A DNA stretch of 64,000 nt from Phytoactinopolyspora alkaliphila (GCF_010550695.1 NZ_JAAGOB010000007.1:245602-309601), one strand, 5' to 3'. Positions 41,627-50,605 are shown, counted from the stretch's first letter. A program made the numbers and translations. Notes: generated by a model not told the origin, from the letters alone.

Positions 41627-43210
41627 ATGGTCCAGAGATCGAGTCGATTGCACCCATCCGCACCCCTGACACCCGACGGCCACGCGTGGGTCGACGGCTG
41701 GCTCGACCGCCTGACACCGGTGCAGAAGGCGGCACAGTGCCTGGTGGTTCTCCCTGGCGCGACCACGGACGGCATGCCGGACGAGGCGACGATCGCCGCA
41801 CTGCGCGGTGGTCTCGGAACGCTGCACAGCATCACTGACCTGCGGGCGTCGCAGGCGGCGCGTTATCACGCCGTGGTAGGCGAGGTCAGTTCCGACGCCG
41901 GGTTCCCGCCCGTGTTCGTCACCGGCAATCTCGAGGCCGGCGTCGGCTACTCACTCGGGGCCACCGGGACCGATTTCCCATACCCCCGGGGCATCGGCAT
42001 GGCCGGCAGCGCGGCGCTGGCCTACCGGGCGGCCAGGCAGGCCGCCGAGGAGGCGTATGCGCTGGGCTACCGGTGGACACTGAGTCCCTGCATCGACGTT
42101 GTGACCACGCCTGACGACCCGATTCTCGGGGTGCGTGCCTACGGTGTCGACGCCTCCGGTACCAGTGCTCTCGGCACCGCGCAGATCCGTGGATACCAGG
42201 ACGCCGGGGTACTGGCCACGGCCAAGCACTACCCAGGGCACGGTGACAGCGCGGTGGACAGCCACCTCGATCTGCCCCGGATCGACCGCTCCGCGCACGA
42301 CCACGAGTCCGTGCACCTGGCGCCCTTCCGCGCGGCGGCCGAAGCGGGCGTCGCATCGATCATGGTCGCGCACGTCGTGTTGCCCGGCCTGGGGATCGAC
42401 GTCCCGGCGAGCCTGTCGCCCGAGGTGAACCGCGGCTGGCTGCGCGACGAGCTCGGCTATACCGGGGTGATCATCACCGACTCCCTGCGGATGAGGGCGG
42501 TCGCGGCACGTTACGACGCTGGCGCGGCCGCGCTTCTCGCGCTGCATGCCGGCGCTGACGTCGCCAATGTGAAATGCCCGGCGGAGGACTTTCCGGCCGT
42601 GCTCACGCGTCTCTCCGACGCGATCGACTCCGGCGAGCTCGACGAGGCGACCCTCGACGCCGCATTCCGGCGGCTGCTGGAGGCCCGGTGGCGGTGCGGC
42701 GCTCACGAGCCGGCGTCGTTCGACGCCTCCGAGGCTAGACGCTATGACCCTCCGCTCGAATGGGACGACGAGCTGCGCGGCGCGACGGTGAGCGTCCGCG
42801 GTGACGGCGATGGGCTGCGGCGCGACGGCACCAACGTGGTGATGGGGGACACCGCTCTGGCGTCGCGGACGACAGAGCTGATCCGGGAGCGCGGGTTCCC
42901 CGTGACCCTTGTCGCGAGCAGGCCCACGGCGTCGAGCCTTGCCGCGGTGGCGACGGACGCCTCGATCGACACTGTCGTCCCGGTGTTCAGCCCGTCGCTG
43001 CCGATCACCGCGCAGGAGCGCCAGGAGATCTCGACGGCTACAACGTCGGAAGAGGTCAGGGCCAAGATCGCGGCAGTCCTGGTGAACTCCGCACTGGATG
43101 CCGCCGACCTCCCGGATACGGGAACCGCGCTGGTCTCCCTCCCGGCTGTCGACCCGTTCGAGATGGTGACGGACGCGGCGGTCCGGGCGGCGATCGACGT
43201 GCTCACGTGA
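41627..43210 (+). CDS. GH3 beta-N-acetylhexosaminidase
   Basis: 527 residues; ATG 41627 is used, with a TTG at 41609 as a weaker alternative. The TIM-barrel has TAKHYPGHGDSAVDSHLDLP, the NagZ-type loop whose Asp-His pair is the acid/base of N-acetylglucosaminidases, and GVIITDSLRMRAV with the nucleophile Asp. A C-terminal alpha/beta domain (residues about 380-527) follows, as in larger actinobacterial Nag3-type enzymes, some of which are phosphorylases. No signal peptide, so it acts on imported amino-sugar oligomers in the cytoplasm. It is divergent from the importer, followed by the NagB-like gene, and has the LacI-type operator at its promoter. Confidence 0.9.
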   Translation: MVQRSSRLHPSAPLTPDGHAWVDGWLDRLTPVQKAAQCLVVLPGATTDGMPDEATIAALRGGLGTLHSITDLRASQAARYHAVVGEVSSDAGFPPVFVTGNLEAGVGYSLGATGTDFPYPRGIGMAGSAALAYRAARQAAEEAYALGYRWTLSPCIDVVTTPDDPILGVRAYGVDASGTSALGTAQIRGYQDAGVLATAKHYPGHGDSAVDSHLDLPRIDRSAHDHESVHLAPFRAAAEAGVASIMVAHVVLPGLGIDVPASLSPEVNRGWLRDELGYTGVIITDSLRMRAVAARYDAGAAALLALHAGADVANVKCPAEDFPAVLTRLSDAIDSGELDEATLDAAFRRLLEARWRCGAHEPASFDASEARRYDPPLEWDDELRGATVSVRGDGDGLRRDGTNVVMGDTALASRTTELIRERGFPVTLVASRPTASSLAAVATDASIDTVVPVFSPSLPITAQERQEISTATTSEEVRAKIAAVLVNSALDAADLPDTGTALVSLPAVDPFEMVTDAAVRAAIDVLT

Positions 43211-43367
43211 AGCCGCGGGGCACGCGGTGGTGTGCGGAGCTCGTGATGCCGCCAGCGGCCGCGACAAACGGTTGCACAAGAACTGCTGGAATACCGGGAC
43301 GTCATGGTCCGGCAGCGCGGCTGCCGGTGCCTTCGTTCGACGCCTCGCCTGACGCTGAAGGAACGCC

Positions 43368-44120
43368 ATGAACACCACCCTCGACATCCTGCCGACGCTG
43401 TTCACACTCCCGACCAGACGTGAACTAGGGGACAAGGCGGGATCCCTCGCCGCTGCCGTCGTGCGCAGCGCCATCGCCCGGAAGGGCACAGCCACGGTCA
43501 TGCTGGCCGCTGCCCCCAGCCAGGCCGAGACCCTCCGTGCGTTCGTCTCCGCGCCCAGCATCGACTGGTCGGCCGTCGAGTTCTTTCATATGGACGACTA
43601 CGTCGGTCTCCCGTCCGATGCACCGCAGGGTTTCGGGAACTGGCTGCAGGCCGCCGCCGTCGACCACCTTCCCGGCGCGGCCGCGTTCCATCGGATCGAC
43701 ACGTCGGCCGACCCGGAAGAGGCTGCCCGGCACTACGAGGCCGCCATGGGCGACACGCCGTTCGACCTCGTCTTCGTGGGACTGGGCGTCAACGGGCACC
43801 TGGCGTTCAACGACCCGCCCGCCGATCTTGCCGACCCTCGGGGCGCCAAGGTCGTAGCGCTGGACCAGGTGTGCCGGCAGCAGCAGGTCGACGAGGGGCA
43901 CTTCCCCACCTTCGATGATGTGCCGGGCACAGCGATCACGGTGACGATCCCGAGACTCCTCAACGCGGTGGAGATCGTGGCATCCGTGCCCGGGGTGGCG
44001 AAGCGCAAAGCCGTCGCCGACAGTCTCAGCCAGCCGATCAGCGGCGACCATCCAGGCACGGCACTGCGCACACATCCGCGGGTGACCATGTTCCTCGATG
44101 CCGAGTCCGACCCGCGGTGA
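43368..44120 (+). CDS. glucosamine-6-phosphate deaminase (NagB-like)
   Basis: 250 residues with GAAGGAAC before ATG 43368. NagB motifs: VMLAAAPSQAETLRAF (phosphate loop region), FFHMDDYVGLPSD (E. coli has MDEYVGL), VFVGLGVNGHLAFNDPP, and TIPRLLNAVEIVASVPG. In the first motif the second acidic residue is Asp rather than Glu. The enzyme would isomerise and deaminate glucosamine-6-phosphate to fructose-6-phosphate and ammonia. It completes the amino-sugar pathway with the GH3 gene; no NagA deacetylase or kinase is in the window. It belongs to the divergent subgroup of NagB-like proteins, so a related sugar phosphate is possible. Confidence 0.85.
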   Translation: MNTTLDILPTLFTLPTRRELGDKAGSLAAAVVRSAIARKGTATVMLAAAPSQAETLRAFVSAPSIDWSAVEFFHMDDYVGLPSDAPQGFGNWLQAAAVDHLPGAAAFHRIDTSADPEEAARHYEAAMGDTPFDLVFVGLGVNGHLAFNDPPADLADPRGAKVVALDQVCRQQQVDEGHFPTFDDVPGTAITVTIPRLLNAVEIVASVPGVAKRKAVADSLSQPISGDHPGTALRTHPRVTMFLDAESDPR

Positions 44121-44217
44121 CGCCTCACCCGGCACCAGACCCCGGGAGGCGCCAGGCAGCCGGCGAGGATGATCAGCATGTGGCATGACCTCGGGGAGGG
44201 TGGGTACCCGATACGCC

Positions 44218-44394
44218 ATGTTGGGATTTATTTTGCTCTTGCTGGCCATCTGGCTCGTGCTCTCGATCCTGGGCCTGGTGATCGAAGGCCTGTTCTGGCT
44301 GTTCGTCATCGGCGCGGTGCTCTTCCTGGCGACCGCGGCATGGGGCTGGGTCAAGCGCAATACGGGCGCCGGGACGAACCCTGGTCCACACTGA
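44218..44394 (+). CDS. small hydrophobic membrane protein
   Basis: 58 residues, two adjacent membrane helices: MLGFILLLLAIWLVLSIL and FWLFVIGAVLFLATAAW, then a basic GWVKRN end. This is the pattern of small actinobacterial membrane proteins of unknown function. GGGGAGGG lies upstream at a long distance; ATG 44185 or GTG 44200 are alternative starts. Unrelated to its neighbours as far as can be seen. Confidence 0.65.
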   Translation: MLGFILLLLAIWLVLSILGLVIEGLFWLFVIGAVLFLATAAWGWVKRNTGAGTNPGPH

Positions 44395-44434
44395 CTCAGC
44401 TGGTTTGACGCGGCGATCCGAGATTGCCATGATG

Positions 44435-44462
44435 TCCGGTCTGGGATCGATCCCAGACCGGA
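44435..44462. promoter_or_regulatory. 28-bp perfect palindrome overlapping the sulfatase RBS
   Basis: The 28 bases are exactly self-complementary; the centre is GGGATCGATCCC. The right end covers the first three bases of GGAGG (44460-44464), the ribosome-binding site of the sulfatase gene. It could be an operator for a dimeric regulator or, in RNA, a 13-14 bp stem that hides the ribosome-binding site. Confidence 0.85.
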
Positions 44463-44468
44463 GGTCAC

Positions 44469-45944
44469 GTGTCTATGTCTCAGCCAGCCCGCCCGAACGT
44501 CGTGCTGATCATGGCCGACCAGTTGGTGCCGTTTCTCACCGGCGCCTATGAGCACTCGGTGGTCAAGACACCGAACCTGGACCGGCTGGCGGCACGAGGC
44601 GTGCGCTTCGACGCGGCATACACGCCGTATCCGCTGTGCGCGCCGGCCAGGGTCTCGCTGATGACGGGCAAGGACGCGTCGTCGATCGGCTGCTATGACA
44701 ATGCGGCGGTGTTCCCTGCTGACCAGCCGACCATCGCCCATTACCTCACCAACGCCGGATACGAGACGGCGCTGACCGGGAAGATGCACTTTGTCGGGCC
44801 GGATCAGCTGCACGGCTTCCGGCACCGGCTCACTACCGACATTTTCCCGGCCGGTGTGGACTGGGTGCCCACCGTCGACGAGAACGGGCAGTTCCCGCGC
44901 GGTGGACACGCCCACGAGTACGTGCTGCCGGACGTCGGCGTGCGGCCGTGGACGAAGTTCCTCACCTACGACGAAGAGACGACGTACCGGGCCACCGAGT
45001 TCATCCGGGAGCGGGCACGGGGGCCGATGGCGGAGCCGTTCTTCCTTCTCGCGTCCCTGCACCACCCGCACGACCCGTTCCACGTCACACAGGAGCTGTG
45101 GGACCTCTACGACGACGAGCCGATCGACCTTGCGCGTGTGCCCGCCGACATCGACCGCTCCGCGATGGACGAGTGGGTGAACGAGGCGCACGACACAGCG
45201 GGGGTCGACCTGCAGGACCCGGACAACCTGTACGCGCTCCGGCGCGCCTACTACGGCCTTGTCACCTACGTGGACCGCAAAGTGGGTGAGATCCTCGCCG
45301 CCCTGGACGAGACCGGGCAGCTGGACAGCACCGTCATCATGTTCACCAGCGACCACGGCGACATGCTGGGTGAGCGCGGCATGGTGCAGAAGCGGTGCTT
45401 CTACGAGTGGTCAGCACGGGTCCCGCTCCTCCTGACCTTTCCGGACGATCGCTTCGCGGGCAGACGCGTCGCCGAGCCGGTCTCGATGATGGACCTGGCC
45501 CCCACGGTGCTGGACATCGCCGGCATCCCGGAGGAGGACCGCCTGCCTATGCAGGCGGCCAGCCTGCTGCCTCTGCTCGAAGGTGACCCGCCGGGGGAGC
45601 GCGCCGTGTTCTCCGAGTATCACGTGGAGAAGGTCCGGGCCGCGTGCTTCATGGTGCGTGCCGGTGATCACAAGTACATCTACATCGACGGCCACGGCAC
45701 CCAGCTGTTCGACCTTGCGAACGACCCGGACGAACGGCACGACCTGTCCGGTCACCCGGAGGCGGCCGCGGTGGAGACGCGGCTGCACTCCTTGCTCACG
45801 GGCCGGTTCGACATCGACGGCATCAACGCCGGTGCCGCCGAGAGCGTCCGCCGCCGGACGCTGATCCGCGACGCCATGCAGCGCAACGGCACCAGGTGGG
45901 ACTTCGTTCCGACGTTCGGCCAGGAAGGCCGCTACGTACGCTGA
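44469..45944 (+). CDS. betC: choline-sulfatase-like sulfatase
   Basis: 491 residues from GTG 44469 (GGAGG 4 nt before) or ATG 44475. Sulfatase signature PYPLCAPARVSLMTGK: the Cys of C-x-P-x-R is turned into formylglycine. Other motifs: NVVLIMADQL with the metal Asp, TGKMHFVGPDQLHGFRHRL, characteristic of choline sulfatases, HHPHDPF and FTSDHGDMLGE with metal ligands. The C-terminus WDFVPTFGQEGRYVR also fits BetC. It would release sulfate and choline from choline-O-sulfate in the cytoplasm (no signal peptide). No betaine synthesis genes follow; the UgpB-like importer is 15 kb away. Other aryl or sugar sulfatases are less likely. Confidence 0.82.
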   Translation: MSMSQPARPNVVLIMADQLVPFLTGAYEHSVVKTPNLDRLAARGVRFDAAYTPYPLCAPARVSLMTGKDASSIGCYDNAAVFPADQPTIAHYLTNAGYETALTGKMHFVGPDQLHGFRHRLTTDIFPAGVDWVPTVDENGQFPRGGHAHEYVLPDVGVRPWTKFLTYDEETTYRATEFIRERARGPMAEPFFLLASLHHPHDPFHVTQELWDLYDDEPIDLARVPADIDRSAMDEWVNEAHDTAGVDLQDPDNLYALRRAYYGLVTYVDRKVGEILAALDETGQLDSTVIMFTSDHGDMLGERGMVQKRCFYEWSARVPLLLTFPDDRFAGRRVAEPVSMMDLAPTVLDIAGIPEEDRLPMQAASLLPLLEGDPPGERAVFSEYHVEKVRAACFMVRAGDHKYIYIDGHGTQLFDLANDPDERHDLSGHPEAAAVETRLHSLLTGRFDIDGINAGAAESVRRRTLIRDAMQRNGTRWDFVPTFGQEGRYVR

Positions 45945-45983
45945 GGCCGGACGCAATCTGTGCAAGTGGAGGGCTGAACGAAG

Positions 45984-46022
45984 ACGGCCCCAGATCCTGC
46001 GTTTCCACAGGCCCGGGGCCGT
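45984..46022. terminator. bidirectional terminator between sulfatase gene and glnA
   Basis: ACGGCCCC (45984-45991) pairs with GGGGCCGT (46015-46022), followed on the plus strand by TTTC; on the minus strand the loop end is followed by CTTCGTTC. It lies between convergent stops at 45944 and 46040. Confidence 0.7.
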
Positions 46023-46039
46023 TTCATGACTGCGGCGGC

Positions 46040-47464
46040 TTAGAGGTCGTAGTACAGCTCGAACTCGTGCGGGTGCGGACGCAGCCGGATCGGGTCGACC
46101 TCGTTGGTGCGCTTCCAGTCCACCCAGGTCTCGATCAGGTCCGGGGTGAAGACGTCGCCCTCGGTGAGGTAGTCGTGGTCGGCCTCGAGCGCGTTCAATG
46201 CGTCGGGAAGGGACGCCGGCACCGTGCTGATGTCACCGAACTCCTCCGGCGGAAGCTCGTAGAGGTCCTTGTCCACCGGCTCCGGCGGTTCGATCTTGTT
46301 GCGGATTCCGTCGACGCCGGCCATGAGCATGGCCGAGAACGCCAGGTAGGGGTTGCTGGACGGGTCAGGTACCCGGAACTCGATCCGCTTGGCCTTGGGG
46401 GAGGTCCCGGTGATCGGGATCCGGACCGCGGCCGAGCGGTTACGCTGCGAGTACACCAGGTTGACCGGCGCCTCGAAGCCCGGCACCAGGCGGTGGTACG
46501 AGTTCACCGTCGGGTTCGTGAAGGCCAGCAGCGACGACGCGTGCTTCAGCAGACCACCGATGTACCAGCGGGCCATGTCAGACAGCCCGGCGTAGCCCAG
46601 CTCGTCGTAGAACAGCGGCGAGCCGTCCTTCCAAAGCGACTGGTGGCAGTGCATGCCAGAGCCGTTGTCGTTGAAGACCGGCTTCGGCATGAACGTGGCC
46701 GTCTTGCCGGCCGCCCAGGCGACGTTCTTGATGATGTACTTGTACAGCATCAGCTGGTCGCCGGCGTGCAGCAGGCTGTCGAACTTGTAGTTGATCTCGG
46801 CCTGGCCGGCAGCACCGACCTCGTGGTGCGAGCGCTCGACCGGGATGTTGGCCGCGATCAGCGTCTTGACCATGTCGTCGCGCAGGTCCGCGTAGTGGTC
46901 GGTGGGGGGCACGGGGAAGTACCCGCCCTTGTAACGCGTCTTGTAGCCGCGGTTGCCGCCCTCTTCGTGGCGGCCGGTGTTCCAGGCGGCCTCGATCGAG
47001 TCGATGTAGTAGTAGCCGGCCTTCTCGCTGGTCTCGAAGCGGACGTCGTCGAAGACGTAGAACTCGGCTTCCGGACCGAAGTACACCGTGTCGGCGATGC
47101 CGGTGCTGGAGAGGTACGCCTCGGCCTTGGCGGCGATGTTGCGCGGGTCGCGGCTGTACGGCTCGTCGGTGAAGGGGTCGACGATGGAGAAGTTCAAAGC
47201 CAGCGTCTTGGCCTTGCGGAACGGGTCGACGAAAGCGGTGGTGGGGTCCGGAATGAGCTTCATGTCGGACTCGTGAATCGCCTGGAAGCCGCGGATCGAG
47301 GAGCCGTCGAACATCATCCCGTCGGCGATGGTGTCCGCGTTGAAGGTCGATGCCGGTACATTGAGGTGCTGCATGACCCCAGGGAGGTCACAGAAGCGGA
47401 CGTCGACGAATTCGACGCCCTCATCCTTGACGAACTTCAGGAGCTCGTCGGCGTTGGTGAACAT
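46040..47464 (-). CDS. glnA: glutamine synthetase type I
   Basis: 474 residues, standard length, with GGAGATT before ATG 47464. Motifs: [68 protein letters not shown], and [13 protein letters not shown] with the Tyr that GlnE adenylylates; the end FELYYDL is typical. It makes glutamine from glutamate, ammonia and ATP as a dodecamer and is the main nitrogen-assimilation enzyme. Its upstream region (47566-47603) contains a full GlnR-type box, so transcription should rise under nitrogen limitation. Confidence 0.98.
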   Translation of the reverse strand: MFTNADELLKFVKDEGVEFVDVRFCDLPGVMQHLNVPASTFNADTIADGMMFDGSSIRGFQAIHESDMKLIPDPTTAFVDPFRKAKTLALNFSIVDPFTDEPYSRDPRNIAAKAEAYLSSTGIADTVYFGPEAEFYVFDDVRFETSEKAGYYYIDSIEAAWNTGRHEEGGNRGYKTRYKGGYFPVPPTDHYADLRDDMVKTLIAANIPVERSHHEVGAAGQAEINYKFDSLLHAGDQLMLYKYIIKNVAWAAGKTATFMPKPVFNDNGSGMHCHQSLWKDGSPLFYDELGYAGLSDMARWYIGGLLKHASSLLAFTNPTVNSYHRLVPGFEAPVNLVYSQRNRSAAVRIPITGTSPKAKRIEFRVPDPSSNPYLAFSAMLMAGVDGIRNKIEPPEPVDKDLYELPPEEFGDISTVPASLPDALNALEADHDYLTEGDVFTPDLIETWVDWKRTNEVDPIRLRPHPHEFELYYDL

Positions 47465-47565
47465 GGTGTGAATCTCCTTCGCACCTGGCGGTCGTGGCCG
47501 TGGGTGTGTCGACGGTCAGCTCTGACCGACTAGCTCTCGATAGCCTGGGACGGTAGGAGGGTGGG

Positions 47566-47603
47566 ATTTCTGGTTGGTGTCCCATATGTTTCCCCCGTGT
47601 TAC
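47566..47603 (-). promoter_or_regulatory. GlnR-type nitrogen-control box of glnA
   Basis: On the minus strand, reading toward glnA: GTAAC-N6-GAAAC-N6-GACAC-N6-GAAAT, each 5-mer exactly 6 nt from the next (47603-47599, 47592-47588, 47581-47577, 47570-47566). This equals the two a-site/b-site pairs (gTnAC-N6-GaAAC) described for actinobacterial GlnR at glnA promoters. It ends 102 nt before the start codon. Confidence 0.8.
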
Positions 47604-47772
47604 ACGCCCGTGCACCGCGCTGATACGCACCGGCTACGGCCACCGATGCGTTCATTATCACCCTGTCACGTTTCGAGCGGAATACGAGTGCGAACCGGTT
47701 GTGAATGGAAGACCGGCCGCCAGAGCCAACCAGGCCGACGACGCGCCCGGCGGGCCGGATAGGGTCGCGAGG

Positions 47773-48204
47773 GTGAGCACCGATGAACCCTCTGTCTCCC
47801 GCTCCGGGCTGCCGGCCAGCGGTCCGGGATCGCCGGCGAGTTGGAGCCGGCGCTTCGTAGCGCTCGTGGTGGATTGGGCCCTCGCCAACGCGGCGGCCTT
47901 CGTTCTCGCGGGTGGTCAGGTGTGGGAGGTGCAGGGCGGGATGGCGTGGCTGCCGCTGGCCTGCTGGTTCGGGCTCGTGTGGCTCTCCACAGTGTTCGCC
48001 GGCGCGAGCTTCGGGCAGTGGCTGCTGCGGGTCCGGATCCTGTCGTTGCGCGGCGGCCGCGTAGGCGTGGTCCAGGGCGCCGTGCGTACGGCGCTGATCC
48101 TGCTGATACTGCCACCGCTGATCTTCGACCGCGAGGGCCGCGGCCTGCACGACCTCGCCACCAACACCGCCGCTGTCAAGGGACCGAGCACCCCATCCGC
48201 CTGA
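47773..48204 (+). CDS. RDD-family membrane protein
   Basis: 143 residues from GTG 47773. A polar N-terminus precedes SWSRRFVALVVDWALANAAA, where the conserved R-x(6-8)-D of RDD proteins is seen, a second helix (WLPLACWFGLVWLSTVFAG), then GASFGQWLLRVRILSLRGG and DREGRGLHDLATNTAAV, the usual RDD end. Function is unknown; some RDD proteins have been proposed to be ion or proton antiporters. Its place between glnA (divergent) and lipA/DUF4191 is conserved in actinobacteria (Rv2219A in M. tuberculosis). Confidence 0.88.
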   Translation: MSTDEPSVSRSGLPASGPGSPASWSRRFVALVVDWALANAAAFVLAGGQVWEVQGGMAWLPLACWFGLVWLSTVFAGASFGQWLLRVRILSLRGGRVGVVQGAVRTALILLILPPLIFDREGRGLHDLATNTAAVKGPSTPSA

Positions 48205-48211
48205 GCTCCCC

Positions 48212-48457
48212 GCGGCTGTTCCTCACACGATGATCTTCACGGCTGCGGGCGTGCGGCTGTTTCTCACACGACGATCTTCACGGTAAACCCGACCTGCAGG
48301 TTTGTAGCCACATTTTGACCACGACTATCTTCACGCGAGGCGTGGACTGAGCCGTGCATGTTTCGACCGGTCCAGACCGCGTTTCCTCACACGACTGTTC
48401 GCACGGATGCGACGGTTCCGGCGTCCTCGGCGTTTTGGCACACGGCGATTTTCACGG
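48212..48457. repeat. dispersed CACACGAyGATCTTCACGG repeats
   Basis: Two 31-bp copies (48212-48242, 48253-48283) agree at 29 positions; three more degenerate copies lie at 48315-48336, 48381-48406 and 48433-48457. All have one orientation. Confidence 0.75.
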
Positions 48458-48615
48458 CACCGCAACGGCTCTCGAACTCATGCGGGCGGGCAGGCGACCA
48501 GGTCCGGAAGGACGTCGTCGCGCAGATTCGCGATCAGGTTGCTGCTGGCCTTCGTCCTGCGGCGCCGTCCTCTTGGCAGTGTCTTGCCGGAGTCAAGCGA
48601 GAATGGAAATGCCCG

Positions 48616-48704
48616 GCACCAGTGACGCCGCCGGTGCACCAATGACGGTTGCGCACTGGTGTGGCTGCCGGTGCCAGTGACGCGGTGCGGTGCACCAGTG
48701 ACGC
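48616..48704. repeat. GCACCAGTGACGC repeats
   Basis: Units at 48616-48628, 48636-48648 (two changes), 48671-48683 (two changes) and 48692-48704 (identical to the first). The related unit GCACCAGTGTCC occurs twice at 59965-59993. Confidence 0.7.
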
Positions 48705-48841
48705 GGTCGGTGGCCAGGTGTGGCTAGTGGTGCACACGTGAGGCTCGCGGTATACCGTCGTGGCTGTTGACGTCGGCGCCAGTGTCGTTGTGCCCTGGCA
48801 CACAACCGTCAATCGCCGAGCACGAAAACTTCCGCTGTTGC

Positions 48842-49552
48842 TCAGCGGCGGCCGGTGGACGGGGGAGGTCCACCCGTGGGCAGCTTGACGCCCTTCGGCA
48901 GCGGCCCCTTCGGCAGGCCGACCGGCTGGGTGCCCAGTGCCCGCAGGCGGTGACGCAGCTCGGTGACCTCGCCGGGCCGGAGATTCTTCGGCAGCTTCTG
49001 CAGGTGCTTGGCGAGCTTGGGAAGGGGGACCTGACCCTCGCCGCGGCCGACGATGATGTCGTACACGGGCGTTTCGGGCGCGACGCGCGCGTGCCGCTTC
49101 TTCTCCTGCGCGAGGAGATTGGCTACCCGTCCGTGCACTTCACCTTCCCCGATCAGCACGATTCCGGGACGGCCGACAGCACGGTGCACGACGTCCTGGT
49201 GGCGGTTGGCACCGATGCCCGGGGTGCTGTCCCAGCCTCGGCGCAGCGTCCCGATGGCTGCGGCCGCTGCGCCCGGCGAGCCCTCGATCTGCCCGTAGGC
49301 GGCTCGCTCGGCTCGCTTTCCGAAGACGATGGCACCGGCGAGCAGCGCGGAGGGCAGACCCATGATCAGCCACATCCACCACGGCCCCAGCAGGAAGCCG
49401 AGCAGAACGGCGACGCCCAGCGCGCCGAGCATGTAGGCGAGCGTGATCCAGCCGACCCACCGATCCGTGCGTCGCGCCATCCGGTACGTCTGCTTGATTT
49501 GAGCGATCCTGCCCTTTTTCTCGGCAGGCGCTTCCTCGTCCTTCCTCGCCAT
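48842..49552 (-). CDS. DUF4191 membrane protein
   Basis: 236 residues. A basic N-terminus (RIAQIKQTYRMARRTDRWVG) leads to two membrane helices (ITLAYMLGALGVAVLLGFLL and MWLIMGLPSALLAGAIVF). The soluble part contains YGQIEGSPGAAAAAIGTLRR and PGIVLIGEGEVHGRVANLLA, then a Pro/Gly-rich tail. This matches DUF4191, which in actinobacteria is regularly next to lipA (Rv2219). The function is unknown; because of its conserved location a link to lipoate or membrane metabolism has been guessed but not shown. Confidence 0.88.
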   Translation of the reverse strand: MARKDEEAPAEKKGRIAQIKQTYRMARRTDRWVGWITLAYMLGALGVAVLLGFLLGPWWMWLIMGLPSALLAGAIVFGKRAERAAYGQIEGSPGAAAAAIGTLRRGWDSTPGIGANRHQDVVHRAVGRPGIVLIGEGEVHGRVANLLAQEKKRHARVAPETPVYDIIVGRGEGQVPLPKLAKHLQKLPKNLRPGEVTELRHRLRALGTQPVGLPKGPLPKGVKLPTGGPPPSTGRR

Positions 49553-49659
49553 AGCGGGCAGTCTACTCGGACACGCGAGGCTCGATCGAACCCGGCCGGA
49601 CGCCGTCGATCGAAATCCGCGGGCCGCCGCTGGACCCAGAGTCCAGGGCCTGGCAGCAA

Positions 49660-50604
49660 CTACCTCGCGTGTGCCTCGCGGGCGGCGAGGGCCTGACGGT
49701 ACAGCCGCCCAGCGCGGTACGACGAGCGGACCAGCGGACCGGACATGACGCCGGCGAAGCCGATCTGCTCAGCCTCGGTGCCCAGCTCGTCGAACTCCTC
49801 CGGCGTGACCCACCGGTCGATCGGATGGTGACGCGGCGAAGGCCGCAGGTACTGGGTGATGGTGATCAGGTCGCAGCCGGCGTCGTGCAGATCCACCAAC
49901 GCCTGCGAGATCTCCTCGCGGGTCTCACCCATCCCGAGGATCAGGTTGGACTTGGTCACCATGCCGGCCGCGCGCGAGATCGACAGGACCTCCAGGGACC
50001 GCTCATAGCTGAACGCCGGCCTGATCCGCTTGAAGATGCGGGGCACGGTCTCGACGTTGTGGGCGAACACCTGTGGCTCGGCGTCGAACACCTGCTGGAG
50101 CAGATCAGCCCGTCCAGAGAAGTCCGGGGTCAGGATCTCCACGCCCGTGTTCGGATTGAGCTGATGGATCTGGCGGATCGTCTCCGCGTACAGCCAGGCG
50201 CCCTCGTCGTCGAGATCATCGCGGGTGACGCCGGTGACCGTCGCATAGCGAAGCCCCATCGCCTGCACCGACTCGGCGACCCGGCGCGGCTCGTCGCGAT
50301 CGAGCTCCTCCGGCTTTCCGGTGTCGATCAGGCAGAAGTCACAGCGACGGGTGCAGTGGTCACCGCCGATGAGGAACGTCGCCTCCCGGTCTTCCCAGCA
50401 TTCGAAGATGTTGGGACAGCCAGCCTCTTGGCAGACCGTGTGCAGGCCCTCGCGTTTCACCAGCGATTGGAGCTCCCGGTACTCGGGACCCATCGAGGCC
50501 TTGGTCTTGATCCAGGACGGCTTCTTCTCGATCGGCGTCTCGCTGTTGCGGACTTCGAGGCGCAGCAGCCGACGTCCTTCAGGTACGACACTCACACTTG
50601 CCAC
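49660..50604 (-). CDS. lipA: lipoyl synthase
   Basis: 314 residues from GTG 50604, one base after the lipB stop, so translation is coupled. The auxiliary cluster ligands [13 protein letters not shown] and the radical-SAM motif [10 protein letters not shown] are complete, and the C-terminal RSSYRAG serine ligand is present. It inserts two sulfurs into protein-bound octanoyl groups, finishing the lipoyl cofactor of SucB and GcvH. It works with LipB, encoded directly upstream, and serves SucB encoded 4 kb away. Confidence 0.98.
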   Translation of the reverse strand: MASVSVVPEGRRLLRLEVRNSETPIEKKPSWIKTKASMGPEYRELQSLVKREGLHTVCQEAGCPNIFECWEDREATFLIGGDHCTRRCDFCLIDTGKPEELDRDEPRRVAESVQAMGLRYATVTGVTRDDLDDEGAWLYAETIRQIHQLNPNTGVEILTPDFSGRADLLQQVFDAEPQVFAHNVETVPRIFKRIRPAFSYERSLEVLSISRAAGMVTKSNLILGMGETREEISQALVDLHDAGCDLITITQYLRPSPRHHPIDRWVTPEEFDELGTEAEQIGFAGVMSGPLVRSSYRAGRLYRQALAAREAHAR

Positions 50605-50605
50605 C

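Larger units (their letters stand above)
48205..48841. other. 637-bp repeat-rich intergenic region
   Basis: No gene is supported. Two repeat families are present: CACACGA...CTTCACGG units (48212-48457) and GCACCAGTGACGC units (48616-48704). It lies between convergent RDD and DUF4191 genes. Short frames through it translate the repeats and lack ribosome-binding sites. Confidence 0.7.

Noticed and set aside
43425..45356. A 643-codon open frame antisense to nagB and the sulfatase gene
   Set aside because: It crosses two well-supported genes and the palindrome, and shows no domain.
45896..47533. A 545-codon open frame antisense to glnA
   Set aside because: Shadow of glnA; no ribosome-binding site or family motif.
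48212..48704. Possible CRISPR array
   Set aside because: Repeats are degenerate, spacing is 10-70 bp and irregular, spacers are not unique in length, and no cas genes are present.
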